Both the position numbers and the translations under genes were made by a program. This document shows, one piece after another, positions 1-8,548 of a stretch of DNA of 22,482 bases (its first letter is position 1; every line of letters begins with the position of its first letter). This DNA is from Castellaniella sp. UBA6218 (GTDB lineage: Bacteria; Pseudomonadota; Gammaproteobacteria; Burkholderiales; Burkholderiaceae_B), in contig DISE01000007.1 in assembly GCA_002421865.1 (NCBI GenBank), forward strand, positions 1 through 22,482. The letters run 5' to 3'. Under the pieces are notes generated by a model. It had not been told where the DNA came from. It saw only the letters and a program-made list of their open reading frames with translations, and ran no database searches.

Positions 1-1980
1 CAGGGCGGGCGCGTCGTTGATGCCGTCGCCCACCATGCCCACGGAGATGCCCGGAGCGGCCAGGCCGTCGACGATCCGCAGCTTGTCCTCGGGCAGCAGG
101 CCGCCTTCGGCGCGGTCGATGCCGGCCTGGGCCGCGATGGCCGCGACGGCGTGCGGGTTGTCTCCCGAGAGCATGGCGGTGCGCACGCCCAGCGTGTGCA
201 GCGCCCGGATCGCGGCGGCGCTGTCGGGCTTGATCGTGTCGGCGACGGCGTAGAGCGCCAGGGCGCGGTGCTCGTCCGCCAGCAGGACGACGGTCTTGCC
301 CTCGCGTTCCAGGGCTTCCAGGCGGGCTTCCAGGTCGGAAGAGCACAGGCCGCGCTCGTGGATCAGCCGGTGATTGCCCAGCAGGTGCGGGCTGCCGTCG
401 ACGAGGCCCTGGGTGCCGCGTCCGGCCAGGGCCTCGAAGGCCTCGACCGGCGCGGCGGGTCCGGTGTCCAGGCCCTGCGCCACGGCGCGCGAGACGGGAT
501 GGTCCGAACGGGCCGCCAGCGCGGCGGCCACGGCATGGCTGCGCGCGGGATCGGTCGCATCCAGCGCCACCGCGTCGGTCAGCGCGGGGCGGCCATGGGT
601 GACGGTGCCGGTCTTGTCCAGCGCGATCCAGCGCAGCAGGCGGCCCTGTTCCAGATGGACGCCGCCCTTGACCAGGACGCCGTGGCGGGCCGCCGCCGCC
701 AGGCCGCTGACGATGGACACCGGCGTCGAGATCACCAGGGCGCAGGGGCAGGCGATCACCAGCAGGACCAGCGCCTTGTAGACCCATTCATACCAGCCGC
801 CCAGGCCCAGCAGGGGCGGCAGGACGGCGATGGCCACGGCCAGCAGCACCACCAGCGGGGTGTAGATGCGGGCGAAACGGTCCACGAAGCGCTGCGTGGG
901 CGCGCGCGCCGATTGTGCGGATTCGATGGCGCGGATGATGCGCGCCAGGGTGGATTCACCCGCATTCGCCAGGACGCGGTAGTGCAGTTCGCCCGTGCCG
1001 TTGATGGTGCCGGCGTAGACCGGGTCGCCGGCCGTCTTGTCCACGGGCAGGCTTTCACCGGTGATGGGGGACTGGTCCACGGCCGAACGGCCCGATTCGA
1101 CCTGTCCGTCCAGGGCGATGCGCTCACCCGGACGGGTGCGCACCAGGTCACCCGGGGACACGGTTTTGGCAGGGATGTCGCGCCAACTGCCGTCGGCCTG
1201 CTGCACGGAGGCCTGGTCCGGGGCAAGCTGCATCAGGCCCCGCACGGCGCGGCGGGCGCGGTCCAGCGAGCGCGCCTCGATGCGTTCGGCCAAGGTGAAC
1301 AGCACCATCACCATGGCGGCCTCGGCCCATTGACCCAGGATCAGCGCGCCGGTGACGGCGATGCTCATCAAGGCGTTGATGTTCAACTGGCCGTGGCGCA
1401 GCGCGGTCCAGCCCTTGCGATAGGTGACCAGGCCGCAGCCCGCGATGGCCAGCAGCGCCAGGATGGCGGGGACGGCCCAGTGCGCCCCGACCCAGTGGGC
1501 GGCCTCGGCCGCCAGGGCGGCGGCGCCCGAGGCCGCCAGCGGCCACCAGGATCCGGGCGTTTCGGCCGCTTCGGCCGCCGGTTCGGCCGCGCCGGCCTGT
1601 TCGGGCGAGAAACCCAGCGCGCGGATCGCCTGCAGGATCGATTCCAGCGCATCGGGCGCATGGACGACGGTCAGGACGCGCCGCATCAGGTTGAAGTCCA
1701 GCGAGCGCACGGCGGGCAGGGCGCTCAGCGATTTGCGGATCAGGGCTTCCTCGGTGGGGCAGTCCATCTGCAGGATGCGCAGTTCGGTCCGCAGGTCGGC
1801 GCCCTGCGCGGTGGGGGGCGCCAGGGGATCGGCATTCTCGCCTTGTATGCCGTGCGCGGGGGCATGATCGTCATCCCTGCCGTGACAGCAGGCCGGGGCC
1901 GGTGCACGGGCATGGTCGTGCGCATGGCCATGGACGGAGGCGGCGTGTCCGTGTGCATCGTGAGCGGCGTTTTGAGGCAT
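1..1980 (-). CDS. cadA: Heavy-metal P1B-type ATPase (Cd/Zn/Pb exporter), C-terminus cut by window edge
   Basis: An inner-membrane ATP-driven pump that exports divalent soft metals (Cd, Zn, Pb) from the cytosol. The frame is open from ATG at 1980 to the first base, giving 660 codons; the last two membrane segments lie outside. In order: a His-rich N-terminus (ten His in the first 43 residues plus a Cys pair at 31-32), an HMA-like domain with MDCPTEE at 72-78, the CPC ion-binding motif at 411-413 followed by ALVISTP (typical of the Zn/Cd group), the phosphorylated Asp in DKTGT at 455-459, a DHPVSRA motif after it, and GDGIND at 651-656. The HMA motif has one Cys (CPTE) where copper-type domains have CxxC. 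It is transcribed divergently from a MerR-family gene with the operator between them. The family call is firm; the exact metal, and so cadA versus zntA or pbrA, is inferred. Confidence 0.93.
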   Translation of the reverse strand, partial: MPQNAAHDAHGHAASVHGHAHDHARAPAPACCHGRDDDHAPAHGIQGENADPLAPPTAQGADLRTELRILQMDCPTEEALIRKSLSALPAVRSLDFNLMRRVLTVVHAPDALESILQAIRALGFSPEQAGAAEPAAEAAETPGSWWPLAASGAAALAAEAAHWVGAHWAVPAILALLAIAGCGLVTYRKGWTALRHGQLNINALMSIAVTGALILGQWAEAAMVMVLFTLAERIEARSLDRARRAVRGLMQLAPDQASVQQADGSWRDIPAKTVSPGDLVRTRPGERIALDGQVESGRSAVDQSPITGESLPVDKTAGDPVYAGTINGTGELHYRVLANAGESTLARIIRAIESAQSARAPTQRFVDRFARIYTPLVVLLAVAIAVLPPLLGLGGWYEWVYKALVLLVIACPCALVISTPVSIVSGLAAAARHGVLVKGGVHLEQGRLLRWIALDKTGTVTHGRPALTDAVALDATDPARSHAVAAALAARSDHPVSRAVAQGLDTGPAAPVEAFEALAGRGTQGLVDGSPHLLGNHRLIHERGLCSSDLEARLEALEREGKTVVLLADEHRALALYAVADTIKPDSAAAIRALHTLGVRTAMLSGDNPHAVAAIAAQAGIDRAEGGLLPEDKLRIVDGLAAPGISVGMVGDGINDAPAL

Positions 1981-2010
1981 GACAGTTCCTGTGCTGCGAT
2001 CTATGATGGC

Positions 2011-2041
2011 AGTACACACCTTGTAGTCGCTACAAGGTCAA
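2011..2041 (-). promoter_or_regulatory. MerR-type promoter and operator for the metal ATPase gene
   Basis: A perfect dyad, arms ACCTTGTAG and CTACAAGGT around three bases, spans 2018-2038. Read on the minus strand it lies between a -35 box TTGACC (2036-2041) and a -10 box TGTACT (2011-2016) with a 19-bp spacer. The over-long spacer filled by an inverted repeat is the hallmark of MerR-family promoters, where metal-bound regulator untwists the DNA. The orientation points at the ATPase gene. The same site can repress the regulator's own divergent transcription. Confidence 0.85.
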
Positions 2042-2070
2042 GCCACCCGAACATGCCAGGAGGATCCCGC

Positions 2071-2502
2071 ATGAAGATCGGCGAACTGGCCCGCGCCGCC
2101 CGCTGCGCCCCCGAGACCGTCCGTTTCTACGAGCGGGCCGGCCTGCTGCCCGCGCCCGCCCGCAGCGAGGGCAACTACCGGCAATACGGTCCGGCCCACC
2201 TGGAACGGCTGCGTTTCATCCGCAATTGCCGGGGACTGGACATGGCGCACGACGAGATCCGGGCGCTTTTGGACATGATCGACCATCCCGCCCGGGACTG
2301 CGGCGCGATCAATCATTTGCTGGACGAACACATCGCGCACGTCGATGTGCGCCTGCGCGAACTGCGGGATCTGCAGCGGCAACTGGTCGGGCTGAGGGAA
2401 CAATGCCGGGCCGAGCAGCCGGTGGACGCCTGCGGCATCGTGCAGGGACTGGCGCGCATGGAGACGGCCGAAGGACCGGCGCGTGGCACGCATCTGGGCT
2501 GA
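2071..2502 (+). CDS. cadR: MerR-family Cd/Pb/Zn-responsive regulator (CadR/PbrR type)
   Basis: A 143-residue MerR-family activator. The N-terminal winged helix (MKIGELARAA, then ETVRFYERAGLL around residues 15-26) binds the dyad at 2018-2038; a long dimerisation helix follows (about 80-112), then a metal-binding tail. Candidate metal-binding Cys are C77, C112 and C121. The 35- and 9-residue spacings resemble PbrR-type lead sensors as I recall them; CadR has a shorter second gap, so Pb response is possible. The start is the ATG at 2071 behind a strong AGGAGG at 2058-2063. The gene is divergent from the ATPase and convergent with the CDF gene, 41 bp away. The regulator family is certain; the metal is inferred. 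Confidence 0.9.
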   Translation: MKIGELARAARCAPETVRFYERAGLLPAPARSEGNYRQYGPAHLERLRFIRNCRGLDMAHDEIRALLDMIDHPARDCGAINHLLDEHIAHVDVRLRELRDLQRQLVGLREQCRAEQPVDACGIVQGLARMETAEGPARGTHLG

Positions 2503-2543
2503 CCGGCACCCGGCGCAGGCCGGGATACGGCCGCCCGCCCGTC

Positions 2544-3437
2544 CTAGACGGGGTCGAAGTGCGTCATCACATCCAGCACCGGCAGGTCCGCCATGACGCG
2601 GCGCCGGGCCTCGACGGCGATGGCGTGGCCGGCCTCGATCGTCAGCTTGCCGTCCATTTCGATGTCGACTTCCACCCAGATCATGTCGCCCATCTTGCGG
2701 GTGCGCAAGTCGTGGATGCCCTGCACGCCGGGCGTGCCCAGGATCCGTTCGCGGATGGCGCGTTCCGTGCCGGCGTCGGCCGCCCGGTCCACCAGATCGT
2801 TGAAGGCCTGCCAGGAGAATTTCCAGCCCATGCGCACGATCATCAGGCCCACCACCAGGGCGGCCAGGGGGTCGGCCAGGGGCAGGCCCGCCAGATTGGC
2901 GCCCACGCCCAGCGCCACCACCAGGGACGAGGCCGCGTCCGAGCGGGCATGCCAGGCGTTGGCCACCAGCAGGGTCGAGCGCACCCGGTGGGCGACGCGC
3001 AGCAGGTAGCGGAACAGCAGTTCCTTCGAGAGCAGGGCCAGCAGGGCGGTGTAGAGGGCGGCCTGGTGGACCACGGGAATCAGTTCGGGGGCCTGCAGGC
3101 GCTGGAAGCTGCCCCACAGCATGCCCATGCCGACGGCGGCCAGCAGCATGCCGATGCCCAGCGTGGCGGCCGTCTCGAAGCGCAGGTGTCCGAAGGGATG
3201 GTCGGCGTCCGGACCCTTGGCGCTGTGCTTGTTGGCGAACAGCACCAGGCCGTCGGAGACCAGGTCCGACAGGGAGTGGATCGCGTCGGCGACCAGCGCC
3301 TGGGATTGGGCGAACAGCCCGACCGCCAGCTGGGCGGCGGTCAGCAGCAGGTTCACCCAGACGCTCACCCAGGTGCTGCGCCGGGCGGCCGCCTGGCGGT
3401 CCGGCGTCTCGATGCGGGTATCGGGCAGGGATGACAT
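2544..3437 (-). CDS. Cation diffusion facilitator family metal/proton antiporter
   Basis: A 297-residue inner-membrane CDF transporter that would expel Zn, Fe, Cd or Co in exchange for protons. The transmembrane metal site is visible as HSLSD (H54, D58) in helix 2 and HARSD (H163, D167) in helix 5. The HxxxD pair in both helices is the zinc-type pattern; E. coli FieF has DxxxD in helix 2. DADHPFGHLRFE at 77-88 is the conserved loop after helix 2. A cytoplasmic C-terminal domain (about 215-297, ending VMTHFDPV) follows. I chose the ATG at 3437 because the upstream extension is basic and not family-like; a TATACT -10-like box lies only about 8 bp upstream (3445-3450), so the leader would be very short. 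It belongs to the metal-resistance group with the ATPase and regulator. Confidence 0.9.
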   Translation of the reverse strand: MSSLPDTRIETPDRQAAARRSTWVSVWVNLLLTAAQLAVGLFAQSQALVADAIHSLSDLVSDGLVLFANKHSAKGPDADHPFGHLRFETAATLGIGMLLAAVGMGMLWGSFQRLQAPELIPVVHQAALYTALLALLSKELLFRYLLRVAHRVRSTLLVANAWHARSDAASSLVVALGVGANLAGLPLADPLAALVVGLMIVRMGWKFSWQAFNDLVDRAADAGTERAIRERILGTPGVQGIHDLRTRKMGDMIWVEVDIEMDGKLTIEAGHAIAVEARRRVMADLPVLDVMTHFDPV

Positions 3438-3519
3438 GCCCGCAAGTATACGGCGACAACCCCGGCGAAGGCGCACGGTACACTGAAAGCCCGGCAAGCT
3501 CCAAAGGATCGCGGTCCGC

Positions 3520-4731
3520 ATGCGGTTTCCTTTTCATTCCGTCCTGGCGCGCGTCGCGCGTCTGATGCGTCGTTTTCCCTGGCACTGGCTGATCGCCGTG
3601 CTGGTCGCGCTCGACGGCTACCTGTTCATGCGGCCGCTCTGGCAGGCCATCGGCAGCCAGGGCCTGCTGCAGACCCTGCAGATCCATGACGGCGCGGGCA
3701 TCGCGGCCTTTCTGGATTCGGGCGGCATCGCGCAGCTGTCGCGCCTGATGCTCGGCCTGGGCGTGCAGGTGATGGCGATCGGACTGCTGTACCGCGCCCG
3801 CATCGCCTGGACCATCACGCTGCTGTTGCTCGCGGCGGTGGGCACGGTGTCCTTGTGGCATGGCCGGGGGCACCTCGGCCTGCTGGTCTACACGGTCGTG
3901 CTGGCCGGGGCGCTGATCGGCTATTGGCGCCGTTTCGACCGGGCCAGCCTGACGGCGGGCGGCCTGTTCGCCGCGCTCAGCGTGGCCAGCCTCCTGGTCT
4001 ACGCGGTCTTTGGCGTCCTGTACCTGGGCGAGGAATTCTCTCCGCCCGTGCGCGACCCGGTCACGGCGCTGTATTTCTCCATCGTTTCCATGTCCACCGT
4101 GGGCTATGGCGACATCGGCCCGAAGACCGACGCGGCGCGCCTGTTCACGATTTCGATCATCATTCTGGGAATCACGGTTTTCGCCACGTCGATCAGCGCC
4201 GTGGTCGGACCCTTGATCGGCGGCAACATCCGCCGGCTGATGCACGGAAGGAGCCCACGCTTCATGAGAAAGAACCACATCATCCTGGCCGGAGTCGGTC
4301 CGCTGGCCCTGAGCCTGTATGGCGCGTTGCGCCAGCGCGGCCACGACGTCACGGTCATCGTCCCGTCGGCCGAGGGCCATCCGTATCCGGCCGATGCCGA
4401 CGTGCTGGCGGGCGACGCCTCGGAAACCGGCGTGCTGCTGCAGGCCGGGGCGGCGCATGCGCAATACGTCCTGGCGCTGCGCCAGGATGACGCGGAGAAC
4501 GCCTTCATTGTCATGGCCGGCCGCGAGGCCGGCGGCCCGGACACCAAGCTGGTGGCCCTGGCGAATTCATCCCAGCATCTGGCCAAGATCCGGCGGGTGA
4601 ATCCCGACATCGTGATCTCGCCGCAGGCGCTGGGCAGCGAGATCCTGGCCCGCACGCTCAGCGGCGAGCCCATCGACGAGGCGCTGATCACGCGCCTGCT
4701 GTTCGGCGAGAAGACGCCCGATCCGGCCTGA
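3520..4731 (+). CDS. kch: Kch-like potassium channel with C-terminal RCK (TrkA-N) domain
   Basis: A 403-residue inner-membrane K+ channel. Several hydrophobic helices occupy residues about 22-165. A pore helix and the selectivity filter TVGYGD (193-198) follow, then a last helix (about 208-232) and a cytosolic Rossmann-type RCK domain starting at HIILAGVGPLA (253-263). Length and order match E. coli Kch (417 residues). The S4-like region is not obviously Arg-rich, so voltage gating is doubtful. An internal ATG at 4264 (Met249), right at the RCK start, has a Shine-Dalgarno-like GGAAGGAG at 4246-4253. The gene is divergent from the CDF gene (82 bp) and convergent with metG (18 bp). Confidence 0.88.
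   Translation: MRFPFHSVLARVARLMRRFPWHWLIAVLVALDGYLFMRPLWQAIGSQGLLQTLQIHDGAGIAAFLDSGGIAQLSRLMLGLGVQVMAIGLLYRARIAWTITLLLLAAVGTVSLWHGRGHLGLLVYTVVLAGALIGYWRRFDRASLTAGGLFAALSVASLLVYAVFGVLYLGEEFSPPVRDPVTALYFSIVSMSTVGYGDIGPKTDAARLFTISIIILGITVFATSISAVVGPLIGGNIRRLMHGRSPRFMRKNHIILAGVGPLALSLYGALRQRGHDVTVIVPSAEGHPYPADADVLAGDASETGVLLQAGAAHAQYVLALRQDDAENAFIVMAGREAGGPDTKLVALANSSQHLAKIRRVNPDIVISPQALGSEILARTLSGEPIDEALITRLLFGEKTPDPA
4246..4266 (+). promoter_or_regulatory. Candidate internal ribosome binding site and start for a free RCK domain
   Basis: GGAAGGAG at 4246-4253 sits 10 bases before an in-frame ATG at 4264 inside the channel gene. Translation from here would give a soluble protein of about 155 residues beginning MRKNHIILAG, the RCK domain alone. 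E. coli kch is known to make such a short product from an internal Met at the equivalent place. This is an inference from position and motif. Confidence 0.45.
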
Positions 4732-4749
4732 CCGGGCTTTCGTGCTGAC

Positions 4750-6819
4750 TCAGTGGATGCGCATGCCCGGCTGCGCGCCCGGCCAGGGTTCCAGGACGTA
4801 GATCCCGGCGTCCACGCCCTCGTCGGCGTGGCTGGCCGCCAGCACCATGCCTTCGGACACGCCGAAGCGCATCTTGCGCGGCGCCAGGTTGGCCACCAGC
4901 ACGGTCAGCTTGCCGGTCAGATCGTCCGGCTTGTAGGCGGACTTGATGCCCGAGAACACCTGGCGCAGGCGGCCTTCGCCCACGTCCAGCGACAGGCGCA
5001 GCAGCTTGTCGGAACCGTCGACTTCCGTGCATTCGACGATGCGCGCGATGCGCAGGTCGATGCGGCCGAAGTCCTTGATGTCGATGACGTCGGCGATGGG
5101 TTCGCCGCCCGGGATCGCCGCCGGCGCCTGGGGCGGCTCGAACAGATCGTCGAGCAGGGCCGGATCGACGCGCTGCATCAGGTGCTTGAACGCCGCGATG
5201 CGCGCGGGCAGTTCGCCGGCGTCGGCCCAGACGTAGGTCCGGTCGTGGCCGAACAGTTCGCGGGCGACGCGCCCGGTCAGGGCCGGCAGCACCGGCGTCA
5301 GCATCACCGACAGGGCCTGGAAGCCGGCCAGGGCGCGCGAGCAGATGTCCTGCAGCGCGGCTTTTTGCGCGGGTTCGGCCTGGGCGATGCCCTTGGCCAG
5401 CACCCAGGGCTGGGCCGCGTCGAAGGCCTGGTTGATCTTGTCGGCCTGGGCCATGATCCGGCGGATGGCGCGGCCGTATTCGCGCGCCTCGAAGTCGGCC
5501 CGCACCTGTCCGGCGCAGTCGCGCAGTTCGGCGCGCATCGCGTCGGTGTCGCCGGTGTAGGCCAGGGCGCCGTCGAAGTGGCGGGTGATGAAGGTCGCCG
5601 CCCGGCTGGCGATGTTGACGTACTTGCCGATCAGGTCGCTGTTGACGCGCGCGACGAAGTCGTCCGGGTTGAAGTCCAGGTCCTCGACGTGGGCGTTGAG
5701 CTTGGCGGCGATGTAGTAGCGCAGCCATTCGGCGTCCATGCCGATGTCCAGGTAGCGCAGCGGCGAGATCCCCGTGCCCCGGCTCTTGGACATCTTTTCG
5801 CCGCTGACGGTGATGAAGCCGTGCACGTGCAGCATGTCGGGGATCTTGCGGCCGGAGAACTTCAGCATCGCGGGCCAGAACAGGGCGTGGAAATAGACAA
5901 TGTCCTTGCCGATGAAGTGCACCTGCTCGGTGTCGCCGTCCGGCGCCAGCAGGGCGTCGAAATCCAGGCCGTTCTTGCGGCAGTAGGCCTTCAGCGAGGC
6001 CAGGTAGCCGACCGGGGCGTCCAGCCAGACGTAGAAATATTTGCCTGGCGCGTCGGGGATGGGAATGCCGAAGTAGGGCTCGTCGCGGGAGATGTCCCAG
6101 TCGGCCAGATTGGCCTCGGCGCCCTCGGCCGTGCCCAGCCATTCGCGCGTCTTGGCGAGGACTTCGGATTGCAGCCGGGCGGTGCCGTCGGCGCGCGCGC
6201 CGGTGGTCCATTCCTGCAGGAAGGCCACGCAGCGCGGGTCCGACAGGCGGAAGAAGAAGTGTTCGGACGTGCGCAGCACCGGCCGCGCCTTGGTCAGGGT
6301 GGAATAGGGCTCGATCAGCTCGGTCGGGCTGTAGACGGCGCCGCAGACCTCGCAGGAATCGCCGTACTGGTCCTTGGCGTGGCAGCGCGGGCATTCGCCC
6401 TTGATGTAGCGGTCGGGCAGGAACATGCCCTTGACCGGGTCGTAGAACTGCTCGATCTCGCGGCTGTCGATGAAGCCGGCGGCCTTGAGCGCGCGGTAGA
6501 TGTCCTGGGACAGTTCGATGTTTTCCGGCGTGTCGGTGCTGTGCCAGTGGTCGAAGCGGATGTGGAAGCCGTCCAGGTATTTCGGCCGTTCGGCGGCGTA
6601 GCGGCCCACCAGGGCCTGGGGCGTGATGCCCTCGGCCTGGGCCTTGAGCATGATGGGCGCGCCGTGGGCGTCGTCCGCCCCCACGAAATGCACGGTGTGG
6701 CCCGCCATGCGCATGGCGCGCACCCAGGTGTCGGCCTGGATGTATTCCATGATGTGGCCGATGTGGAAGGAACCGTTGGCGTAGGGCAGGGCGGTGGTGA
6801 CGAAGATCGTGCGCGACAT
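4750..6819 (-). CDS. metG: Methionyl-tRNA synthetase
   Basis: Charges tRNA-Met with methionine; cytosolic, essential, 689 residues (E. coli 677). The class I signature HIGH is at 19-22 after PYANG. The zinc knuckle Cys are C143, C146, C156 and C159. The second class I motif KMSKS is at 342-346. The C-terminal EMAP/Arc1p-type tRNA-binding and dimerisation domain begins near IDIKDFGRIDLRIARIVE and runs to the end. The start ATG at 6819 gives the canonical MSRTIFVTTALPYANG. In many proteobacteria metG is the direct divergent neighbour of mrp/apbC. Here the two are separated by about 8.7 kb of foreign DNA beginning just upstream of this gene. Confidence 0.98.
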   Translation of the reverse strand: MSRTIFVTTALPYANGSFHIGHIMEYIQADTWVRAMRMAGHTVHFVGADDAHGAPIMLKAQAEGITPQALVGRYAAERPKYLDGFHIRFDHWHSTDTPENIELSQDIYRALKAAGFIDSREIEQFYDPVKGMFLPDRYIKGECPRCHAKDQYGDSCEVCGAVYSPTELIEPYSTLTKARPVLRTSEHFFFRLSDPRCVAFLQEWTTGARADGTARLQSEVLAKTREWLGTAEGAEANLADWDISRDEPYFGIPIPDAPGKYFYVWLDAPVGYLASLKAYCRKNGLDFDALLAPDGDTEQVHFIGKDIVYFHALFWPAMLKFSGRKIPDMLHVHGFITVSGEKMSKSRGTGISPLRYLDIGMDAEWLRYYIAAKLNAHVEDLDFNPDDFVARVNSDLIGKYVNIASRAATFITRHFDGALAYTGDTDAMRAELRDCAGQVRADFEAREYGRAIRRIMAQADKINQAFDAAQPWVLAKGIAQAEPAQKAALQDICSRALAGFQALSVMLTPVLPALTGRVARELFGHDRTYVWADAGELPARIAAFKHLMQRVDPALLDDLFEPPQAPAAIPGGEPIADVIDIKDFGRIDLRIARIVECTEVDGSDKLLRLSLDVGEGRLRQVFSGIKSAYKPDDLTGKLTVLVANLAPRKMRFGVSEGMVLAASHADEGVDAGIYVLEPWPGAQPGMRIH

Positions 6820-7222
6820 GGGGCGGGAAGAGGGGAAAAAGGCAAAGGATTGATTCTATCAGGCGGGGTCGGTGGGGGGGCGGTCTCGCCCGCTGTGTCG
6901 ATGGGTCGGAGCAGGCGCATTTGCATCCGATGTGGCGTTATCGGATGCTGTCCTCAAGGGGGATCCGGGGCCGGGTAGCCTGGCGGCGATCTGGAAGGGG
7001 ATGGGGTTGAGGTTGGCGGTGTGGTCGGTGGGTCTTGATGAGTCTGTGTGTGGAGGGGGGTGACTTGAATCGGCCAGAAGCGGTCATTCCTCATTGGTAT
7101 TTGGACTACTTGCAACAAGCTTCAATCGCGAAATTTCTAGGTTTGCCTAAAAGTTTTACTTGCGATTGCTCACGCTCAGAATGGCGGGTAGATTCAGTTT
7201 GAAAAGAGACGAGCCTATTTCT
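6820..7222. other. Gene-free junction between metG and the island
   Basis: No convincing gene. From about 6870 to 7060 the plus strand is strongly G-rich with several runs of four or more G. At 6923-6948 there is a perfect inverted repeat, arms GCATCCGAT and ATCGGATGC around eight bases, with no T-run. From about 7062 the composition turns AT-rich, so the island edge probably lies near 7060. A 20-bp sequence at 7070-7089 recurs at 10886-10905 in inverted orientation with two mismatches. The stretch 7090-7222 continues, after removal of the IS256 element, into the leader of the DUF2971-type gene at 8549. Confidence 0.6.
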
Positions 7223-8510
7223 GGGCCTGTCAGTAATTTCGTGTTTGAGGCATAACATGACGTCAAGGAGTGTCTATGCCACGCAAACCAAGAACCCGAG
7301 CGGCCACGCTGCCGATCATTGCCCCAGAACTGCTGGAGTCGTTCGGTAACGGCCCAATGACGGCCGAAGCCATCAATGCCGCATCGCAGGCCTTCAAGAA
7401 GGCGCTGATCGAGCGCGCCCTGGTCGGTGAGATGAACCATCACCTGGGCTACCCGGCCGAGGCTGCCAAGCCAGCGGCGGTCAGCAACCAGCGCAATGGC
7501 AAGGGGGCCAAGACGGTACTGACCGAGGATGGCCCGATCCGCATCGAGGTGCCTCGCGACCGCGACGGCAGCTTCGAGCCGCTGCTGATCCCCAAGCACG
7601 AACGCCGCTTCACGGGCTTTGACGACAAGATCGTCGCCATGTATGCCCGGGGGATGACGGTGCGCGAGATCCAGGGCTTTCTGCTGGAGCAGTATGCTAC
7701 TGAGGTCTCACCAGACTTCATCAGCTCAGTCACCGACGAGGTGATGGCGGAGGTCACCGCCTGGCAAGCCAGGCCGCTCGAACCGATACTCGGTGGTGTT
7801 TTTTGATGCCCTGCGGGTCAAGATCCGCGAGGATGCGGTCGTGCGCAACAAGGCCGTCTACCTGGCCCTGGCGGTGCTGCCCGACGGCACCCGTGACATC
7901 CTGGGGCTGTGGATCGAAGGCACCGAAGGGGCCAAGTTCTGGATGAAGGTTTTCAATGATCTGAAGACCCGAGGCGCTGGCAGCCGTCTTTCCGGCCACC
8001 ACGCTGCAAACCTGCATCGTTCACCTGATCCGCAACAGTCTGGACTATGCGAGCTGGCAGGACCGTAAGGCACTGGCTGCCGCCATCCGACCGATCTATA
8101 CCGCCGTCAGCGCCGAAGCTGCTCAGGCCGAACTTGAGGCCTTTGCAGACGGTCCCTGGGGACAGAAATTCCCGACCGTCAGCGCAGCATGGCGCAATGC
8201 GTGGGACCGGGTGATTCCGTTTTTTGCCTTTCCGCCGGCCGTGCGCCGTGTGATCTACACCACCAACGCCATCGAGAACATCAATTCGCAACTGCGCAAG
8301 ATCATCAAGACTCGGGGGCATTTCCCCAGCGATGATGCCGCCGCTAAACTGATCTGGCTGGCGCTGCGCAATATCACGGCAAAATGGAGCCGATCAGCGC
8401 ATGACTGGAAGCAGGCCATGAATCAATTCGCTATCCTCTATGAGGATCGATTCAGTCGTCTTTCCGTGTAGTGCTCAACCCGCCTCAAACACGGAATTTC
8501 TGACAACCCC
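7223..8510 (+). mobile_element. IS256-family insertion sequence, inactive copy
   Basis: About 1.29 kb bounded by imperfect 29-bp terminal inverted repeats at 7223-7251 and 8482-8510 (25 of 29 positions match; shared core CGTGTTTGAGGC and TGTCAG near the tips). It is flanked by an 8-bp target duplication with one mismatch, CTATTTCT at 7215-7222 and CTATTTCC at 8511-8518, the size expected for IS256 elements. It carries one transposase gene split over three frames. It landed 38 bp upstream of the DUF2971-type start codon, probably cutting that gene off from its promoter. Confidence 0.9.
7276..8471 (+). pseudogene. IS256-family mutator-type transposase, two frame disruptions
   Basis: Starts at ATG 7276 behind a CAAGGAG-like site. 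The product is recognisable over its whole length but sits in three frames. Frame 1 runs MPRKPRTRAATL to about ARPLEP (near 7790). Frame 2 carries VVFFDALRVKIRED to NDLKTRG (about 7795-7975). Frame 3 carries EALAAVFPATTLQ to the stop at 8469-8471. The first shift is best explained by loss of two bases before VVFFD. The second coincides with loss of about 50 bases: the conserved segment with the second catalytic Asp (VVDG) that normally follows KTRG is missing. The first Asp (FFDA) and the Glu (TTNAIENINS) remain. With a DDE residue gone the protein cannot be active. Confidence 0.9.
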
Positions 8511-8548
8511 CTATTTCCCTGTCGTCTAAATCTAGTTATCCATCAAAA

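Noticed and set aside
151..2502. A very long plus-strand open frame opposite the metal ATPase
   Set aside because: Its translation is Arg/Gln/Gly/His-rich and low in information, typical of a GC-rich antisense frame. Only its last 143 codons, from 2071, are a real gene.
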